DNA of 64,000 nucleotides from Azospirillum ramasamyi. Lineage in GTDB: Bacteria > Pseudomonadota > Alphaproteobacteria > Azospirillales > Azospirillaceae. A program made the position numbers and the translations under genes. Below are positions 53,140-63,600 of the stretch, one piece after another. The stretch's first letter is position 1. Every line of letters starts with the position of its first letter. Where the stretch lies: NCBI RefSeq assembly GCF_003233655.1, contig NZ_CP029829.1, positions 2,056,978 through 2,120,977 on the forward strand, given 5' to 3'. The notes under the pieces were generated by a model. The model did no database searches. It saw only the letters and a list, made by a program, of their open reading frames with translations, and was not told the DNA's origin.

Positions 53140-54744
53140 CTACACCGCAGGGTCCGGCTTCGACCAGAAATGCTTGGTGTCGATGAAATCATGCCACAGG
53201 GCGACCAGCGCCGCTTCCGTGTCGGCGACCCCGCGGGCATGCCAGCCGATGACGATGCCGGCCGCGCGCGGTTCGCCGGGGGCGGAGCGGCTGCCGTCGT
53301 CATGCAGCTCGTGCAGAAGCCGCGTCGCCGTCGCCACGTCGTTCAGGTGGCCCAGCGCGTCCTGCAGGGCGGCGAGCTGCTGGATGTAGCGGCGCACCGG
53401 CTTGTCGTCATACAGGCTGCGGAAGAACTCCACGGCATAGCGCAGCTTCTTCAGGGCGATGCGCAGCTGGTGGCGCTGGGCCACCGGCAGATGGGCGAAG
53501 CCATGCCCGGCCCGCTTGGCCTTCTTGTGGCGCTTGTTCAGCAGATGGTCGGCCAGCCCGATCACCGGCTGGAACAGACGCACCGATTCCTCGCTGACCG
53601 GCTGGTCGCGCCAGCCGCGCTTCTCCACCCAGCTGCCGACGCCGAGCAGGAAGGCGGTGTAGCGGTCCGACCGGATCGCCTCGCGCACACCCTCATAGGC
53701 GCGCAGCCGCTTCGCCTCGGCGGCGGCGGCCAGCGTGTCCAGATCCTCCACCGCCGAGCGGCCATGCCCGTCGGCCTTGTGGAAGGCGTCGCGCACCGGA
53801 GCCAGCAGTTCTTCGCCGAACACGTCCCAGTCGCGCGCCGGCCCCAGGCTGCCGGCCAGCCATTTGATCTCGCCGACCAGCCATTGATACTGCGAGGCCG
53901 GAATGAAGGGCCGGAACAGCGCGATGGCCGAGCGCAGCCGGCGCAAGGCGACGCGCATCTGGTGGACGCCCTCAGGATCGTCGCCGGCCAGCGTCACCGC
54001 CTCGTTCGCGACCATGTGGGCAAGGCAGGCGCGCACGATGCGGGCCACGGCCCCTTCCACCGTCGTCTCGGGATCGAGCTGCAGCTTTTCCGCCTTCAGC
54101 GCCTTGTCGGCGGCACCGGTCGCCAGCGCGTGGCCGCGCGCCGCCTTGGTGCGCATCTCCAGCCGCAGCGGCGCCGTCTTCGTCAACTCCTGCGCCAGAT
54201 CGTAGAGCGTGGTGGGCGAACCGCTCTTCAGCTCCAGCTCCACCTCGCACAGGTCGCTGGACCGGCCATCGGGCAGCAGGATCCGGCCGCGGTCGAAGGC
54301 GACCTCGATGGAGGCCGCGTCATCCCCCTCGCCCAGCGTCACGTCCTGGATCGTGCGCTCGACGATCGAGGTGAAGACCGGCCGAAGCTCCGATTCGCTG
54401 AGCGAGCCGAGCAGATCGAGGGCGGCGGCGTCGGTGATCAGCGTCAAATCGGGCGCGGCGGAGGTCACCGCGCATTCCCATTCGCCGCGTCCCAGCCCGT
54501 CCTCGTCCGGCGCGGACTTGACCGTCTGGACATAGCCGTCGCCGGTCTTGCGCACCCGCAGCGTCACCTTGCGCGCGGCGAGCCGGCGGTCTTCGGTGTC
54601 GTAATAGGTGCTTTCCAGGGTCTTCGCCGTTGCCGGTCCGGTCGCCCGGTCGGCGATGGCGGGAGCGGCACGCAGCGTGTCAAAGTCTTCCGGCTTCGCC
54701 GCCAGCTTCAATTCCGTCTCGCGGTTGATGTCCGCCTCAGCCAT
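53140..54744 (-). CDS. CYTH-CHAD domain protein
   Basis: 534 aa. The N-terminal CYTH domain (about 8-205) has the ExExK signature E9-x-E11-x-K13 (RETELKL), with conserved basic and acidic strand residues (TLRVRKTGDGYVQTVKSA, CEVELELKSG). The C-terminal CHAD domain (about 225-510) has the conserved GVHQMRVALRRLRSAIALF and LRIALKKLRYAVEFF helices rich in His, Arg and Lys. CHAD proteins bind polyphosphate, and CYTH folds hydrolyse or bind triphosphates. The ATG at 54744 was chosen as the start of the CYTH domain. The parA-like gene follows 12 nt later. Confidence 0.9.
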   Translation of the reverse strand: MAEADINRETELKLAAKPEDFDTLRAAPAIADRATGPATAKTLESTYYDTEDRRLAARKVTLRVRKTGDGYVQTVKSAPDEDGLGRGEWECAVTSAAPDLTLITDAAALDLLGSLSESELRPVFTSIVERTIQDVTLGEGDDAASIEVAFDRGRILLPDGRSSDLCEVELELKSGSPTTLYDLAQELTKTAPLRLEMRTKAARGHALATGAADKALKAEKLQLDPETTVEGAVARIVRACLAHMVANEAVTLAGDDPEGVHQMRVALRRLRSAIALFRPFIPASQYQWLVGEIKWLAGSLGPARDWDVFGEELLAPVRDAFHKADGHGRSAVEDLDTLAAAAEAKRLRAYEGVREAIRSDRYTAFLLGVGSWVEKRGWRDQPVSEESVRLFQPVIGLADHLLNKRHKKAKRAGHGFAHLPVAQRHQLRIALKKLRYAVEFFRSLYDDKPVRRYIQQLAALQDALGHLNDVATATRLLHELHDDGSRSAPGEPRAAGIVIGWHARGVADTEAALVALWHDFIDTKHFWSKPDPAV

Positions 54745-55037
54745 CGCCTGCGCTTCAACCCCCGTTTTGCGGCCCTCGGGCCTACAATTGGGTGTTTGCA
54801 CAGGCCATGGACAGGGTCAAGTTACGGAAATGTTGCAGAAGCCTGGGGTTGTAGTGCCCTTGCCCCCGCGTCTGCCCTTCGTTCTTGGCGCTTTGACAGG
54901 GGGTTGATGGTCAATATGCCCCATTTCACCCTACCCATGGGGCGTTGCAATGCGGTCGGCGCTGTGATTGGGTTCCGGCAAATCGACCGAGAGCCGATCC
55001 CGGACGGGAAGCGGCCATTATTAGGGGAAGTGCGACG

Positions 55038-56231
55038 ATGACCGATTTCAACACGATCGACGATCTCGAGGTCAGCGGCAAGACGGTGCTGGTGCGCGCC
55101 GACCTGAACGTCCCGATGCAGGACGGCAAAGTGTCGGACACCACCCGCATCGACCGCCTCGCCCCCACCCTGAAGGAGCTGTCCTCCAAGGGCGCCAAGG
55201 TCATCGTCCTGTCGCATTTCGGTCGCCCGAAGAACGGCCCGGATGCCAAGAACTCGCTGCGCAACGTGCTGGACGCGCTCAGCGCCGCCGTCGGACAGAA
55301 GGTCGCCTTCGCCGAGGATTGCGTCGGCGACAAGGCGAAGGAGGCCATCGCCAAGGTGCATGACGGCGCCATCGTCCTGCTGGAGAACACCCGCTTCCAC
55401 GCCGAAGAGGAAAAGAACGACCCGGCCTTCGCCAAGCAGATGGCCGAGCTGGGCGACATCTACGTCAACGACGCCTTCTCCGCCGCGCACCGCGCCCACG
55501 CCTCGACCGAAGGCGTCGCCCGCCTGCTGCCGAACGCCGCCGGCCGCCTGATGGAGGCCGAGCTGAAGGCCCTGACGCTCGCGCTGGAGAAGCCGGAGCG
55601 TCCGGTCGCCGCCGTCGTGGGCGGCGCGAAGATCTCCACCAAGCTGGAACTGCTCGGCAACATGGTCCGCAAGGTCGACCTGCTGGTGCTGGGCGGCGGC
55701 ATGGCCAACACCTTCCTCTTCGCCCAGGGCACCGACGTCGGTGCCTCGCTGTGCGAGAAGGAGATGGCCGACCAGGCCCGCGCCATCATGGCGACCGCCA
55801 AGGAATCGAACTGCGAGATCCTGCTGCCGAAGGATTTCGTCGTCGCCAAGGAGTTCAAGGCCGGCGCCGCCAACCACGTCGTCGCCTTCGACGCCATCGG
55901 CCCCGACGAGATGGCTCTCGACATCGGCCCGGCCACCGTCGAGTTCCTGGGCGTGAAGCTGCAGGGCGCCAAGACCATCGTCTGGAACGGCCCGCTCGGC
56001 GCCTTCGAGATCCAGCCCTTCGACGCCGGCACCAATGCCGTGGCCGGTCTGGTCGCCGCCCGCACCGAATCGGGCGGCCTGCTGTCGGTGGCCGGCGGCG
56101 GCGACACCGTCGCGGCGCTGGCCCATGCCGGGGTCGAGGACAAGTTCACCTACGTCTCCGCCGCCGGCGGCGCCTTCCTGGAATGGCTGGAAGGCAAGGA
56201 ACTGCCGGGCGTTGCGGCGCTGAAGAAGTAA
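55038..56231 (+). CDS. pgk: Phosphoglycerate kinase
   Basis: 397 aa. It transfers phosphate between 1,3-bisphosphoglycerate and ADP in glycolysis/gluconeogenesis. The N-terminal [51 protein letters not shown], the hinge, and nucleotide-binding [23 protein letters not shown] and [12 protein letters not shown] are conserved. Complete length. An intrinsic terminator follows. Confidence 0.97.
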   Translation: MTDFNTIDDLEVSGKTVLVRADLNVPMQDGKVSDTTRIDRLAPTLKELSSKGAKVIVLSHFGRPKNGPDAKNSLRNVLDALSAAVGQKVAFAEDCVGDKAKEAIAKVHDGAIVLLENTRFHAEEEKNDPAFAKQMAELGDIYVNDAFSAAHRAHASTEGVARLLPNAAGRLMEAELKALTLALEKPERPVAAVVGGAKISTKLELLGNMVRKVDLLVLGGGMANTFLFAQGTDVGASLCEKEMADQARAIMATAKESNCEILLPKDFVVAKEFKAGAANHVVAFDAIGPDEMALDIGPATVEFLGVKLQGAKTIVWNGPLGAFEIQPFDAGTNAVAGLVAARTESGGLLSVAGGGDTVAALAHAGVEDKFTYVSAAGGAFLEWLEGKELPGVAALKK

Positions 56232-56257
56232 GGGATACCCGGTCCAGCGGGTTCGGG

Positions 56258-56287
56258 AAGGGGGGCGCGTCACGGCGCCCCCTTTTT
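56258..56287 (+). terminator. Intrinsic terminator after pgk
   Basis: GGGGGCGC (56261-56268) pairs with GCGCCCCC (56275-56282), 6-nt loop, followed by TTTTT at 56283-56287. Confidence 0.85.
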
Positions 56288-56355
56288 CATTGCCCCCGCC
56301 GCCCGCCCGCCAACCGTTTCCCCTTGCATCCGCCCGCGCGAATGTCCATAACAGC

Positions 56356-56455
56356 GGCGGGAGGCTGGCGTCGGACGAGTCCCTCGCCAACCCGGTCAGG
56401 TCCGGAAGGAAGCAGCCGCAACGAGTTACGGCTCGGGTCGTTCGTCCAGTCTCCT
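56356..56455 (+). ncRNA. ffs: Signal recognition particle 4.5S RNA
   Basis: About 100 nt. The conserved apical loop GGTCAGGTCCGGAAGGAAGC is present (56395-56414), with GGAGGCTGG at the 5' side pairing with CCAGTCTCC at the 3' side to close the long hairpin. It is the RNA of SRP, binding Ffh for co-translational targeting. It sits just upstream of dnaX, a common position. Exact ends are estimated from the stem. Confidence 0.9.
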
Positions 56456-56561
56456 ACCTTCTTCAAAAATTGCCAGCACGAAACAGACGGCGACAGCGCG
56501 GCGCCGGGACGCTATTCTGCGGCCCGAAATTCCCCTCCCGTCGTTTCGACAGGCCAGCCGC

Positions 56562-58448
56562 GTGACCGATACCACAGCCGACATCCCCGCTTCCGCACCC
56601 GCCACGGCTCCTGCCACCGGGCAAGCCTATCGGGTGCTCGCGCGCAAATACCGGCCGAAGACCTTCGACGAGCTGATCGGACAGGACGCGCTGGTCCGCA
56701 CCCTGACCAATGCCATCCAGTCCGGCCGCATCGCCCAGGCCTTCATGCTGACCGGCGTGCGCGGCGTCGGCAAGACCACCACCGCCCGCATCATCGCCCG
56801 CGCGCTGAACTGCACCGGCCCGGACGGCAAGGGCGGGCCGACGGTCAGCCCCTGCGGCGTCTGCGACAACTGCCGCGCCATCGCCGAGGACCGCCACGTC
56901 GACGTGATGGAGATGGACGCCGCCAGCCACACCGGCGTCGACGACATCCGCGAGATCATCGACGGCGTGCGCTATTCGCCTGTCTCGGCCCGCTACAAGC
57001 TCTACATCATCGACGAGGTCCACATGCTGTCGAAGAGCGCGTTCAACGCGCTCCTGAAGACGCTTGAGGAACCGCCGAGCCATGTGAAGTTCGTCTTCGC
57101 CACCACCGAGATCCGCAAGGTGCCGGTGACGGTGCTGTCGCGCTGCCAGCGCTTCGACCTGCGCCGCGTCGACGCCCAGGTGCTGAAGGAGCATTTCACC
57201 CGCGTCACCGCCCTGGAGGGCGCCGACATCGAGGGGGATGCCGCCGCCCTGATCGCGCGCGCCGCCGACGGGTCGGTGCGCGACGGGCTGTCCCTGCTCG
57301 ATCAGGCCATCGCACTCGCCGCCGGCACCGTCACGGCGCAGCAGGTGCGCGACATGCTGGGCCTGGCCGACCGCACCCGCGTCATCGACCTGTTCGAGGC
57401 CGCCGTCTCCGCCCGCCCGGCCGAGGCGATGGACATCCTGGCCGACCTGCACCGTGTCGGCGCCGATCCGGTGGTGATCCTGCAGGACCTGCTGGACCTC
57501 GTCCACAACCTGACCCGCTTGAAGGTGGTGCCCGACAGCGCCAACGATCCCTCCCTGCCGGAGGCGGAGCGCACGCGCGGCTCCACCCTGTCGGGCAAGC
57601 TCGGCATGCCGGCGCTGACCCGCGCCTGGCAGCTTCTGTTGAAGGGGCTGAACGAGGTGCAGGCCGCCCCGGTGCCGCAGCAGGCGCTGGAGATGGTGAT
57701 CGTCCGCCTGTCCTACGCTGCCGACCTGCCGACGCCGGGCGAGCTGATCCGCCAGTTCCAGGCCCAGCAGGCGAATGGCGGGGCCAATGGCGGAGGGGGC
57801 GCGCCGATGGGCCGCGGTCCCGGCGGCGGCGGCGGACCGGTTGCCGTCGCCAGCCAGCAGGCCCACGCGGTCGCCCGCCCGATGGGCTCGGCCCAGCCGC
57901 AAAGCGCCCCCGTGGCGCAAGCCGCTCACAGCCCTGCCCCCGCCGCGGTCCAGGCCGGCGAAGAGCTGTCGCCGATGCCGCACGACTTCCGTGCGCTGGT
58001 GCAGCTGTTTTCCGACCGGCGCGAGGGCGCGCTTTACGGCTATCTGATGGAGACGGTGCAGCTGGTCCGCATGGAGCCGGGCCGGCTGGAGCTGAAGCTC
58101 CGCCCCGGCGCTCCGCCGACCCTGCCGGCCAAGGTCGGGCAGTTCCTGACCGAATGGACAGGCCATCGCTGGATCGTCGCCCTGTCCGAAGGCCAGGCCC
58201 AGCCGACGCTGGCCGAGCAGGGCCAGGCCGAAAAGCGCCGCGCCCTGTCCGAGGCGGAGGCCAACCCGGTGGTGCGCGCCGTGCTCGACGCATTTTCCGG
58301 CGCGAAGATCATCGACATCCGCGACCTCGCCGAAGTTGCCGCAGCGGAGAGTGCGGCGGTTGCGGATGACGGCGAGACACCCGATTTCATGGTTCAGCAG
58401 CAGGACGACGGGGTCTATTACCCCCTCGACGACGAAGGAGAGTACTGA
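56562..58448 (+). CDS. dnaX: DNA polymerase III subunit gamma/tau
   Basis: 628 aa from a GTG. AAA+ clamp-loader core: ARKYRPKTFDELIGQ, Walker A GVRGVGKTT, four zinc cysteines (CGVCDNC with C at LNC), Walker B KLYIIDEVHMLS, and the sensor LSRCQRFDLRR. A Gly/Pro/Gln/Ala-rich linker (about 405-465) leads to the tau C-terminal domain (FRALVQLFSDRREGALYGYLMETVQLVRMEPGRLELKL). No A-rich slippery sequence is seen in the linker, so programmed frameshifting to gamma is not obvious. Confidence 0.94.
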   Translation: MTDTTADIPASAPATAPATGQAYRVLARKYRPKTFDELIGQDALVRTLTNAIQSGRIAQAFMLTGVRGVGKTTTARIIARALNCTGPDGKGGPTVSPCGVCDNCRAIAEDRHVDVMEMDAASHTGVDDIREIIDGVRYSPVSARYKLYIIDEVHMLSKSAFNALLKTLEEPPSHVKFVFATTEIRKVPVTVLSRCQRFDLRRVDAQVLKEHFTRVTALEGADIEGDAAALIARAADGSVRDGLSLLDQAIALAAGTVTAQQVRDMLGLADRTRVIDLFEAAVSARPAEAMDILADLHRVGADPVVILQDLLDLVHNLTRLKVVPDSANDPSLPEAERTRGSTLSGKLGMPALTRAWQLLLKGLNEVQAAPVPQQALEMVIVRLSYAADLPTPGELIRQFQAQQANGGANGGGGAPMGRGPGGGGGPVAVASQQAHAVARPMGSAQPQSAPVAQAAHSPAPAAVQAGEELSPMPHDFRALVQLFSDRREGALYGYLMETVQLVRMEPGRLELKLRPGAPPTLPAKVGQFLTEWTGHRWIVALSEGQAQPTLAEQGQAEKRRALSEAEANPVVRAVLDAFSGAKIIDIRDLAEVAAAESAAVADDGETPDFMVQQQDDGVYYPLDDEGEY

Positions 58449-58451
58449 CCG

Positions 58452-58775
58452 ATGAAGAATATCGGCAACATGATGAAGCAGGCCCAGCAGATGCAGGCCA
58501 AGATGCAGGAAATGCAGGCGAGCCTGGAGCAGGTCGAAGTGACCGGCCAGAGCGCCGCCGGCATGGTCGTCGTGACCGTCAACGGCAAGAGCGAGATGAA
58601 GAAGGTCAAGCTCGACAAGTCCGTCGTCGATCCCGAGGACGTCGAGGTGCTGGAGGACCTGATCGTCGCCGCCTTCAACGACGCCAAGAAGAAGGTCGAG
58701 CAGCACGTCGCCGAGGAGACCTCGAAGCTGATGGGCGGCCTGAAGCTGCCGCCGGGCATGAAGCTGCCGTTCTGA
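58452..58775 (+). CDS. ybaB: Nucleoid-associated protein YbaB/EbfC
   Basis: 107 aa. MKNIGNMMKQAQQMQAKMQEMQASLEQVEVTGQSAAGMVVVTVNGKSEMKKVKLD is the YbaB signature: a long helix, then strands that form the DNA-gripping dimer. It follows dnaX by 3 nt, the conserved dnaX-ybaB-recR order. Confidence 0.95.
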   Translation: MKNIGNMMKQAQQMQAKMQEMQASLEQVEVTGQSAAGMVVVTVNGKSEMKKVKLDKSVVDPEDVEVLEDLIVAAFNDAKKKVEQHVAEETSKLMGGLKLPPGMKLPF

Positions 58776-59038
58776 TCGGTCTTTTCACCCTCTCCCGCCC
58801 CGGGAGAGGGCGCGGAGCCGACGGCCTCAGGCCGGACGGGCACCGCGGGTGATCGTAGGCGGAGCGCGGTCGCGAGACTTGCGAGCGGCCTTGGCCCCGC
58901 CGAAGGCGGGGTGGGTGAAGGGGTGTCCGTACATGGCTCCCCTGATCCCCGCATCACCCCTTACCCTTCCCAAGCTCCGCTTGGGCCCCTTCCCTCTCCC
59001 GGGGCGGGAGAGGGAGATATGTGTCGGCCGCCAAGTGA
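58776..59038. repeat. Two CCCTCTCCCG palindromes between ybaB and recR
   Basis: 58788-58810 and 58992-59014 are perfect 10-bp inverted repeats (3-nt loops) of the same family as in the phage block. They flank a ~180-bp spacer that also contains a CCCCGCC...GGCGGGG pair. The arrangement (two palindromes in a short intergenic gap) resembles a REP/BIME unit. Confidence 0.75.
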
Positions 59039-59632
59039 ATGATCGGACCTGAAATCGAACGCCTGATCCAGTTGCTGTCCAAGCTGCCGGGGCTCGGTCC
59101 CAGGTCGGCGCGGCGGGCGGCGCTGCATCTGATGAAACGGCGGGACAGCCTGCTGGTGCCTTTGTCGGAGGCGATGGCGGCGGCCGGCGAGTCGATCCGC
59201 GCCTGTTCCGTCTGCGGCAACCTGGACAGCCGCGACCCCTGCACCGTCTGCTCCGACCCCACCCGCGACCGCTCGGTCATCTGCGTGGTGGAGGATGCCG
59301 GCGACCTGTGGGCGCTCGAACGCACCCGCGCCTTCCGCGGCACCTACCATGTGCTGGGCGGCCTGCTGTCGGCCTTGCAGGGTGTCGGCCCCGACGACCT
59401 GAACATCGCCGGCCTCGCCGAACGGGCCAAGGATCCGGCGGTGCGCGAGATCATCCTGGCGCTGAACGCCACCGTCGACGGCCAGACCACCGCCCATGTG
59501 GTGACCGACCGCCTCACCGATGCCGACGTCTCGGTGTCCCGCCTCGCCCATGGCGTCCCCGTCGGCGGCGAGTTGGACTATCTCGACGACGGCACGCTGA
59601 CCGCGGCGCTGAAGGCACGGCGGCCGCTGTAG
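59039..59632 (+). CDS. recR: Recombination mediator RecR
   Basis: 197 aa. It works with RecFO to load RecA at gaps. The helix-hairpin-helix ([25 protein letters not shown]), the four-cysteine zinc finger ([18 protein letters not shown]), the Toprim domain ([29 protein letters not shown]) and the C-terminal Walker-B-like region are complete. Confidence 0.96.
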   Translation: MIGPEIERLIQLLSKLPGLGPRSARRAALHLMKRRDSLLVPLSEAMAAAGESIRACSVCGNLDSRDPCTVCSDPTRDRSVICVVEDAGDLWALERTRAFRGTYHVLGGLLSALQGVGPDDLNIAGLAERAKDPAVREIILALNATVDGQTTAHVVTDRLTDADVSVSRLAHGVPVGGELDYLDDGTLTAALKARRPL

Positions 59633-59926
59633 CCGCAACCGCGCGCGCCCCCACGCCCTCGGCCCGCCGAAAGCCGCTCCGATCGCAGGAGAGGGAGGGG
59701 CGTGCAACAAATCAAACGCGCCTTGTTGAGGAAGGCCGGGCGGCGAAGGCGATACGGAAAACAGGCTATCCTGTGAAGTCTTTATACTCGCAATTGCTAT
59801 GCGCCCATCCTGGAGAACGCTTGCCGTTGGCATCGCAAGGGTGGAGCCTCCACACCCTACTGTTCCATCTTCCGGGTGCCCGAGACCCAGCCCAGAGGTT
59901 GGGCCCCACCCAGAAAGGGGCATGCG
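59633..59926. other. Intergenic region between recR and a membrane-protein gene
   Basis: 294 bp. No supported gene. Lower GC around 59760-59810. It should hold the promoter of the downstream membrane protein; no strong promoter match was found. Confidence 0.5.
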
Positions 59927-60478
59927 ATGGGAACCCTCCTGGCTTTTGCGCCCTTCATCGTATTCGTGCTCGTGGACAGGTCGATCGGACCAACGGAGGG
60001 CCTGATCGCCGGCGCTCTCGTTTCAGCGGCTTTGCTGGCGCGCGATTGGGTAACTCCTGGAAAGACGCTGAAAATTCTTGAAATCGGCACGGTGCTGCTC
60101 TTTGGCGCGCTGGCGCTTTACGCCGTGCTGGGCGGTCCGACCTGGTCCATCATCGGCGTCAGATTGTGCGTCGACGCCGGCCTTTTGCTGATCGTGCTGA
60201 TCTCGATCGCGGTCCGCCGTCCCTTCACTCTGCAATACGCGCGCGAGCAGGCTGCTCCTGATTTCTGGGAGAATCCAGATTTCGTCCGTACGAATTATGT
60301 CATCACAGGGGTTTGGGCGCTGGCGTTCCTGATTATGGTGATCGCGGATCTCGCCCTGCTCTATATGCCCGAATACCCTCCGCATTTCGGTATCATCGCA
60401 ACGGTGCTGGCTCTTGTTGCAGCAATCAAATTCACGTCATGGTATCCGGAATATCGCCGGCCCAACGTCGGCGCATGA
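59927..60478 (+). CDS. Multi-pass membrane protein, unknown
   Basis: 183 aa with five or so membrane helices (LLAFAPFIVFVLVDRSIG, EGLIAGALVSAALLARDW, ILEIGTVLLFGALALYAVL, GVRLCVDAGLLLIVLISIA, GVWALAFLIMVIADLALLYM) and a soluble loop (RRPFTLQYAREQAAPDFWENPDFVRTNY). It faintly recalls the YciB/IspZ septation family, but the match is not strong. AAAGGGG precedes the ATG at 59927, preferred over an earlier start. GC content is lower than its neighbours. Confidence 0.72.
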   Translation: MGTLLAFAPFIVFVLVDRSIGPTEGLIAGALVSAALLARDWVTPGKTLKILEIGTVLLFGALALYAVLGGPTWSIIGVRLCVDAGLLLIVLISIAVRRPFTLQYAREQAAPDFWENPDFVRTNYVITGVWALAFLIMVIADLALLYMPEYPPHFGIIATVLALVAAIKFTSWYPEYRRPNVGA

Positions 60479-60665
60479 GCGGTGCCGGCACGCCGATGAG
60501 CCGGAACCACATGCCTAACCTGGCCTGATTCCGCAGGGGGAAGCATCCGCATCAGGCACCGGCACCAGACACCTATCCTTTCCCCCGCCGCAATAATGAC
60601 ATCAATCCCATTCTCGGACTATCATCCCCACGCGCACCCATCCACGCGCGCCGGGGAGCCTTGCC

Positions 60666-63600
60666 ATGATCCGTTACGCCGAACTGCAGCTCGCCACCAG
60701 CTTCAGCTTCCTGGAGGGGGCGTCGCACCCTGACGAGCTGGCGCTGACCGCGGCGGCTCTGGGGCTGGCGGCGGTGGGGGTGACGGACCGCAATTCGCTG
60801 GCCGGCGTGGTGCAGATGCATGCGGCGGCGAAGAGGGCGGGCATCCGGGCGCTGATCGGCTGCCGGCTGGATCTGACCGACGCCGACAGCCTGCTGGCCT
60901 ATCCGACCGACCGCGCCGCCTACGCCCGGCTGTCGCGGCTGCTGACCCTGGGCAAGATGCGGGCGCCGAAGGGCGAGTGCTTCATCGCCCGCGCCGACGT
61001 GCTGGCCCATGCCGAAGGCATGCTGTTCCTGCTGCTGTCGCCCGACCGGCGCGACGAGTCGTTCCTGCGCGAGCTGCGCGCCTGGCGCGGCGGGCTGGCG
61101 CGCGGGCAGCTCTATCTGGCGGCGAGCCACCGCTACCGGGGCGACGACGGCCGGCGCCTGCGCTGGCTGGCCGGGCTGGCGGAGGCGGAGGGGGTGCCGC
61201 TGGTCGCCACCAACGACGTGCTCTATCACGGCGCCGGGCGGCGGGCGCTGGCCGACGTGATGACCTGCATCCGCCACCACACCACCATCGACGAGGCCGG
61301 CTGGCGCCTGTCCGCCAATGCCGAACGCCACCTGAAGCCGGCGGTCGAGATGGTGCGCCTGTTCCGCGACCACCCCGACGCCGTCGTCCGCAGCCTGGAA
61401 ATCGCCGAGGCCTGCCGCTTCTCGCTGGACGAGCTGCGCTATGAATACCCCGACGAGGTGGCGGAGGGCCGCGATCCGCAGGAGACGCTGGAAATCCTGA
61501 CCTGGAAAGGCGCCGCCGGAAAGTATCCCGCCGGCATCCCCGATCCGGTCCGGCAGACCGTGGAGCGCGAACTGGCCCTGATCGCCGGCCAGCGCTACGC
61601 CCCCTATTTCCTGACGGTCCACGACATCGTCCGCTTCGCCAGGGAACAGGGCATCCTCTGCCAGGGGCGCGGCAGCGCCGCCAACTCCGTCGTCTGCTAT
61701 TGCCTGGGCATCACCTCGGTCGATCCGACCGAAGTCGATCTGCTGTTCGAACGCTTCATCTCCGCCGCCCGCGGCGAGCCGCCCGACATCGACGTCGATT
61801 TCGAGCATGAACGGCGCGAGGAGGTGATCCAGTACATCTACGGGAAATACGGCCGCGCCCGCGCCGGCCTGACCGCCACCGTCATCCGCTACCGCGCCCG
61901 CAGCGCGTTGCGCGAGGTCGGCAAGGCGATGGGGCTGTCGGCCGATCTGGTGGCGCGGCTGACCGGAACGATATGGGGCTGGAGCAGCCAGGGCGTGGAC
62001 GAGGAGCGCGCCCGCTCGCTCGGCCTCGACCCCGACGACCCGCGCCTGCGCCGGACGCTGGAACTGGCGCAGGAGCTGGTCGGCTTTCCCCGCCACCTGT
62101 CCCAGCATGTCGGCGGCTTCGTCATCACCCGCGGCCCGCTGTCCGACCTCTGCCCGGTCGCCAATGCCGCGATGGAGGACCGGACCACCATCGAATGGGA
62201 CAAGGACGACATCGATGCGCTCGGCATCCTGAAGGTCGACGTGCTGGCGCTGGGCATGCTGACCTGCATCCATCGCGCCTTCGACCTGATCGACCGGGTG
62301 CATGGACGGCGCTGGACGCTCGACAGCGTGCCCAAGGAGGATCCGGCGGTCTACGAGATGCTCTGCCGCGCCGACAGCCTGGGCGTCTTCCAGGTCGAAA
62401 GCCGTGCGCAGATGAGCATGCTGCCGCGGCTGAAACCGCGGACCTTCTACGATCTGGTGATCGAGGTCGCCATCGTCCGCCCCGGCCCGATCCAGGGCGG
62501 CATGGTTCATCCCTATCTGCGCCGCCGCAGCGGGGCGGAGGACATCACCTATCCGATGCCGGCGCTGAAGCCGGTTCTCCGCAAGACGCTGGGCGTGCCG
62601 CTGTTCCAGGAACAGGCGATGAAGGTCGCCATGGTCGGCGCCGGCTTCACCGCCGAGGAGGCCGACCAGCTGCGCCGCGCCATGGCCGCCTTCCGCAGGA
62701 CGGGCAAGGTGCGCCTGTTCCATGACAAGTTCATCGCCGGCATGACCGCCAACGGCTGCGACCCCGCCTTCGCCGAACGCTGTTTCCAGCAGATCGAGGG
62801 CTTCGGCGAATACGGCTTCCCGGAAAGCCATGCCGCCAGCTTCGCGCGGCTGGTCTATGTCTCCGCCTGGATCAAGCGCCACCACCCCGCCATCTTCGCC
62901 GCCGCCCTGCTGAACAGCCAGCCCATGGGCTTCTACGCCCCGGCCCAGATCGTCCGCGATGCGCGCGAGCACGGCGTGACGGTCCTGCCGCCCGACGTGA
63001 ACCTGTCGGGATGGGATTGCGCGGTGGAGGTTGCTCCCTCTCCCGTCCCACCCAATTCCCTTCTCCCCCTTGGGGAGAAGGGGATAAGCCTCCGCCTCGG
63101 CCTCCGCCTCATCAAGGGCTTCACCGAAGCCCAGGCCGAGGCCGTCGTCCTGTCCCGCGCCGGCGGCTACCGCGATCCCTACGACCTGTGGCGGCGCGCC
63201 CGCCTACCGGTCTCGGCGCTGGAAAAGCTCGCCCGGGCCGACGCCTTCCGCTCCGTCGGGCTCGACCGCCGGGCGGCGCTGTGGGCGGTGCGGGCGCTGG
63301 GCGACCAGCCGCTGCCGCTGTTCGCGCGGCTCGACGGCCCGATGGCCGAGGAGCCCGAAGCCCCGCTGCCCGCCATGGCGCTGGGGGAGCATGTGGTGAT
63401 GGACTACACCAGCCTGTCGCTGTCGCTGAAGGCCCATCCGCTGTCGCTGCTGCGCGACGGCCTGCCCGGCATCACCCCGGCGGAGCGGCTGGCCCGCACG
63501 CGCGACGGCCGGCGCCTGACCACCGCCGGGCTGGTGCTGGTCCGCCAGCGGCCGGGCAGCGCCGAGGGTGTCGTCTTCATCACGCTGGAGGACGAGACCG

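Noticed and set aside
57740..57860. Programmed frameshift for the gamma form of dnaX
   Set aside because: No A-rich slippery heptamer or following hairpin was visible in the linker, so only the tau product is supported.
60479..60665. LexA box upstream of dnaE2
   Set aside because: I looked for GTTC-N7-GTTC or its complement; only single partial half-sites are present.
60573..62972. A 799-codon minus-strand open frame opposite dnaE2
   Set aside because: It is the antisense shadow of a clear polymerase gene; high GC creates long open antisense frames. The same applies to long frames opposite the monooxygenase (4087-6291), thrS (8423-10375) and lpd (46309-48318).
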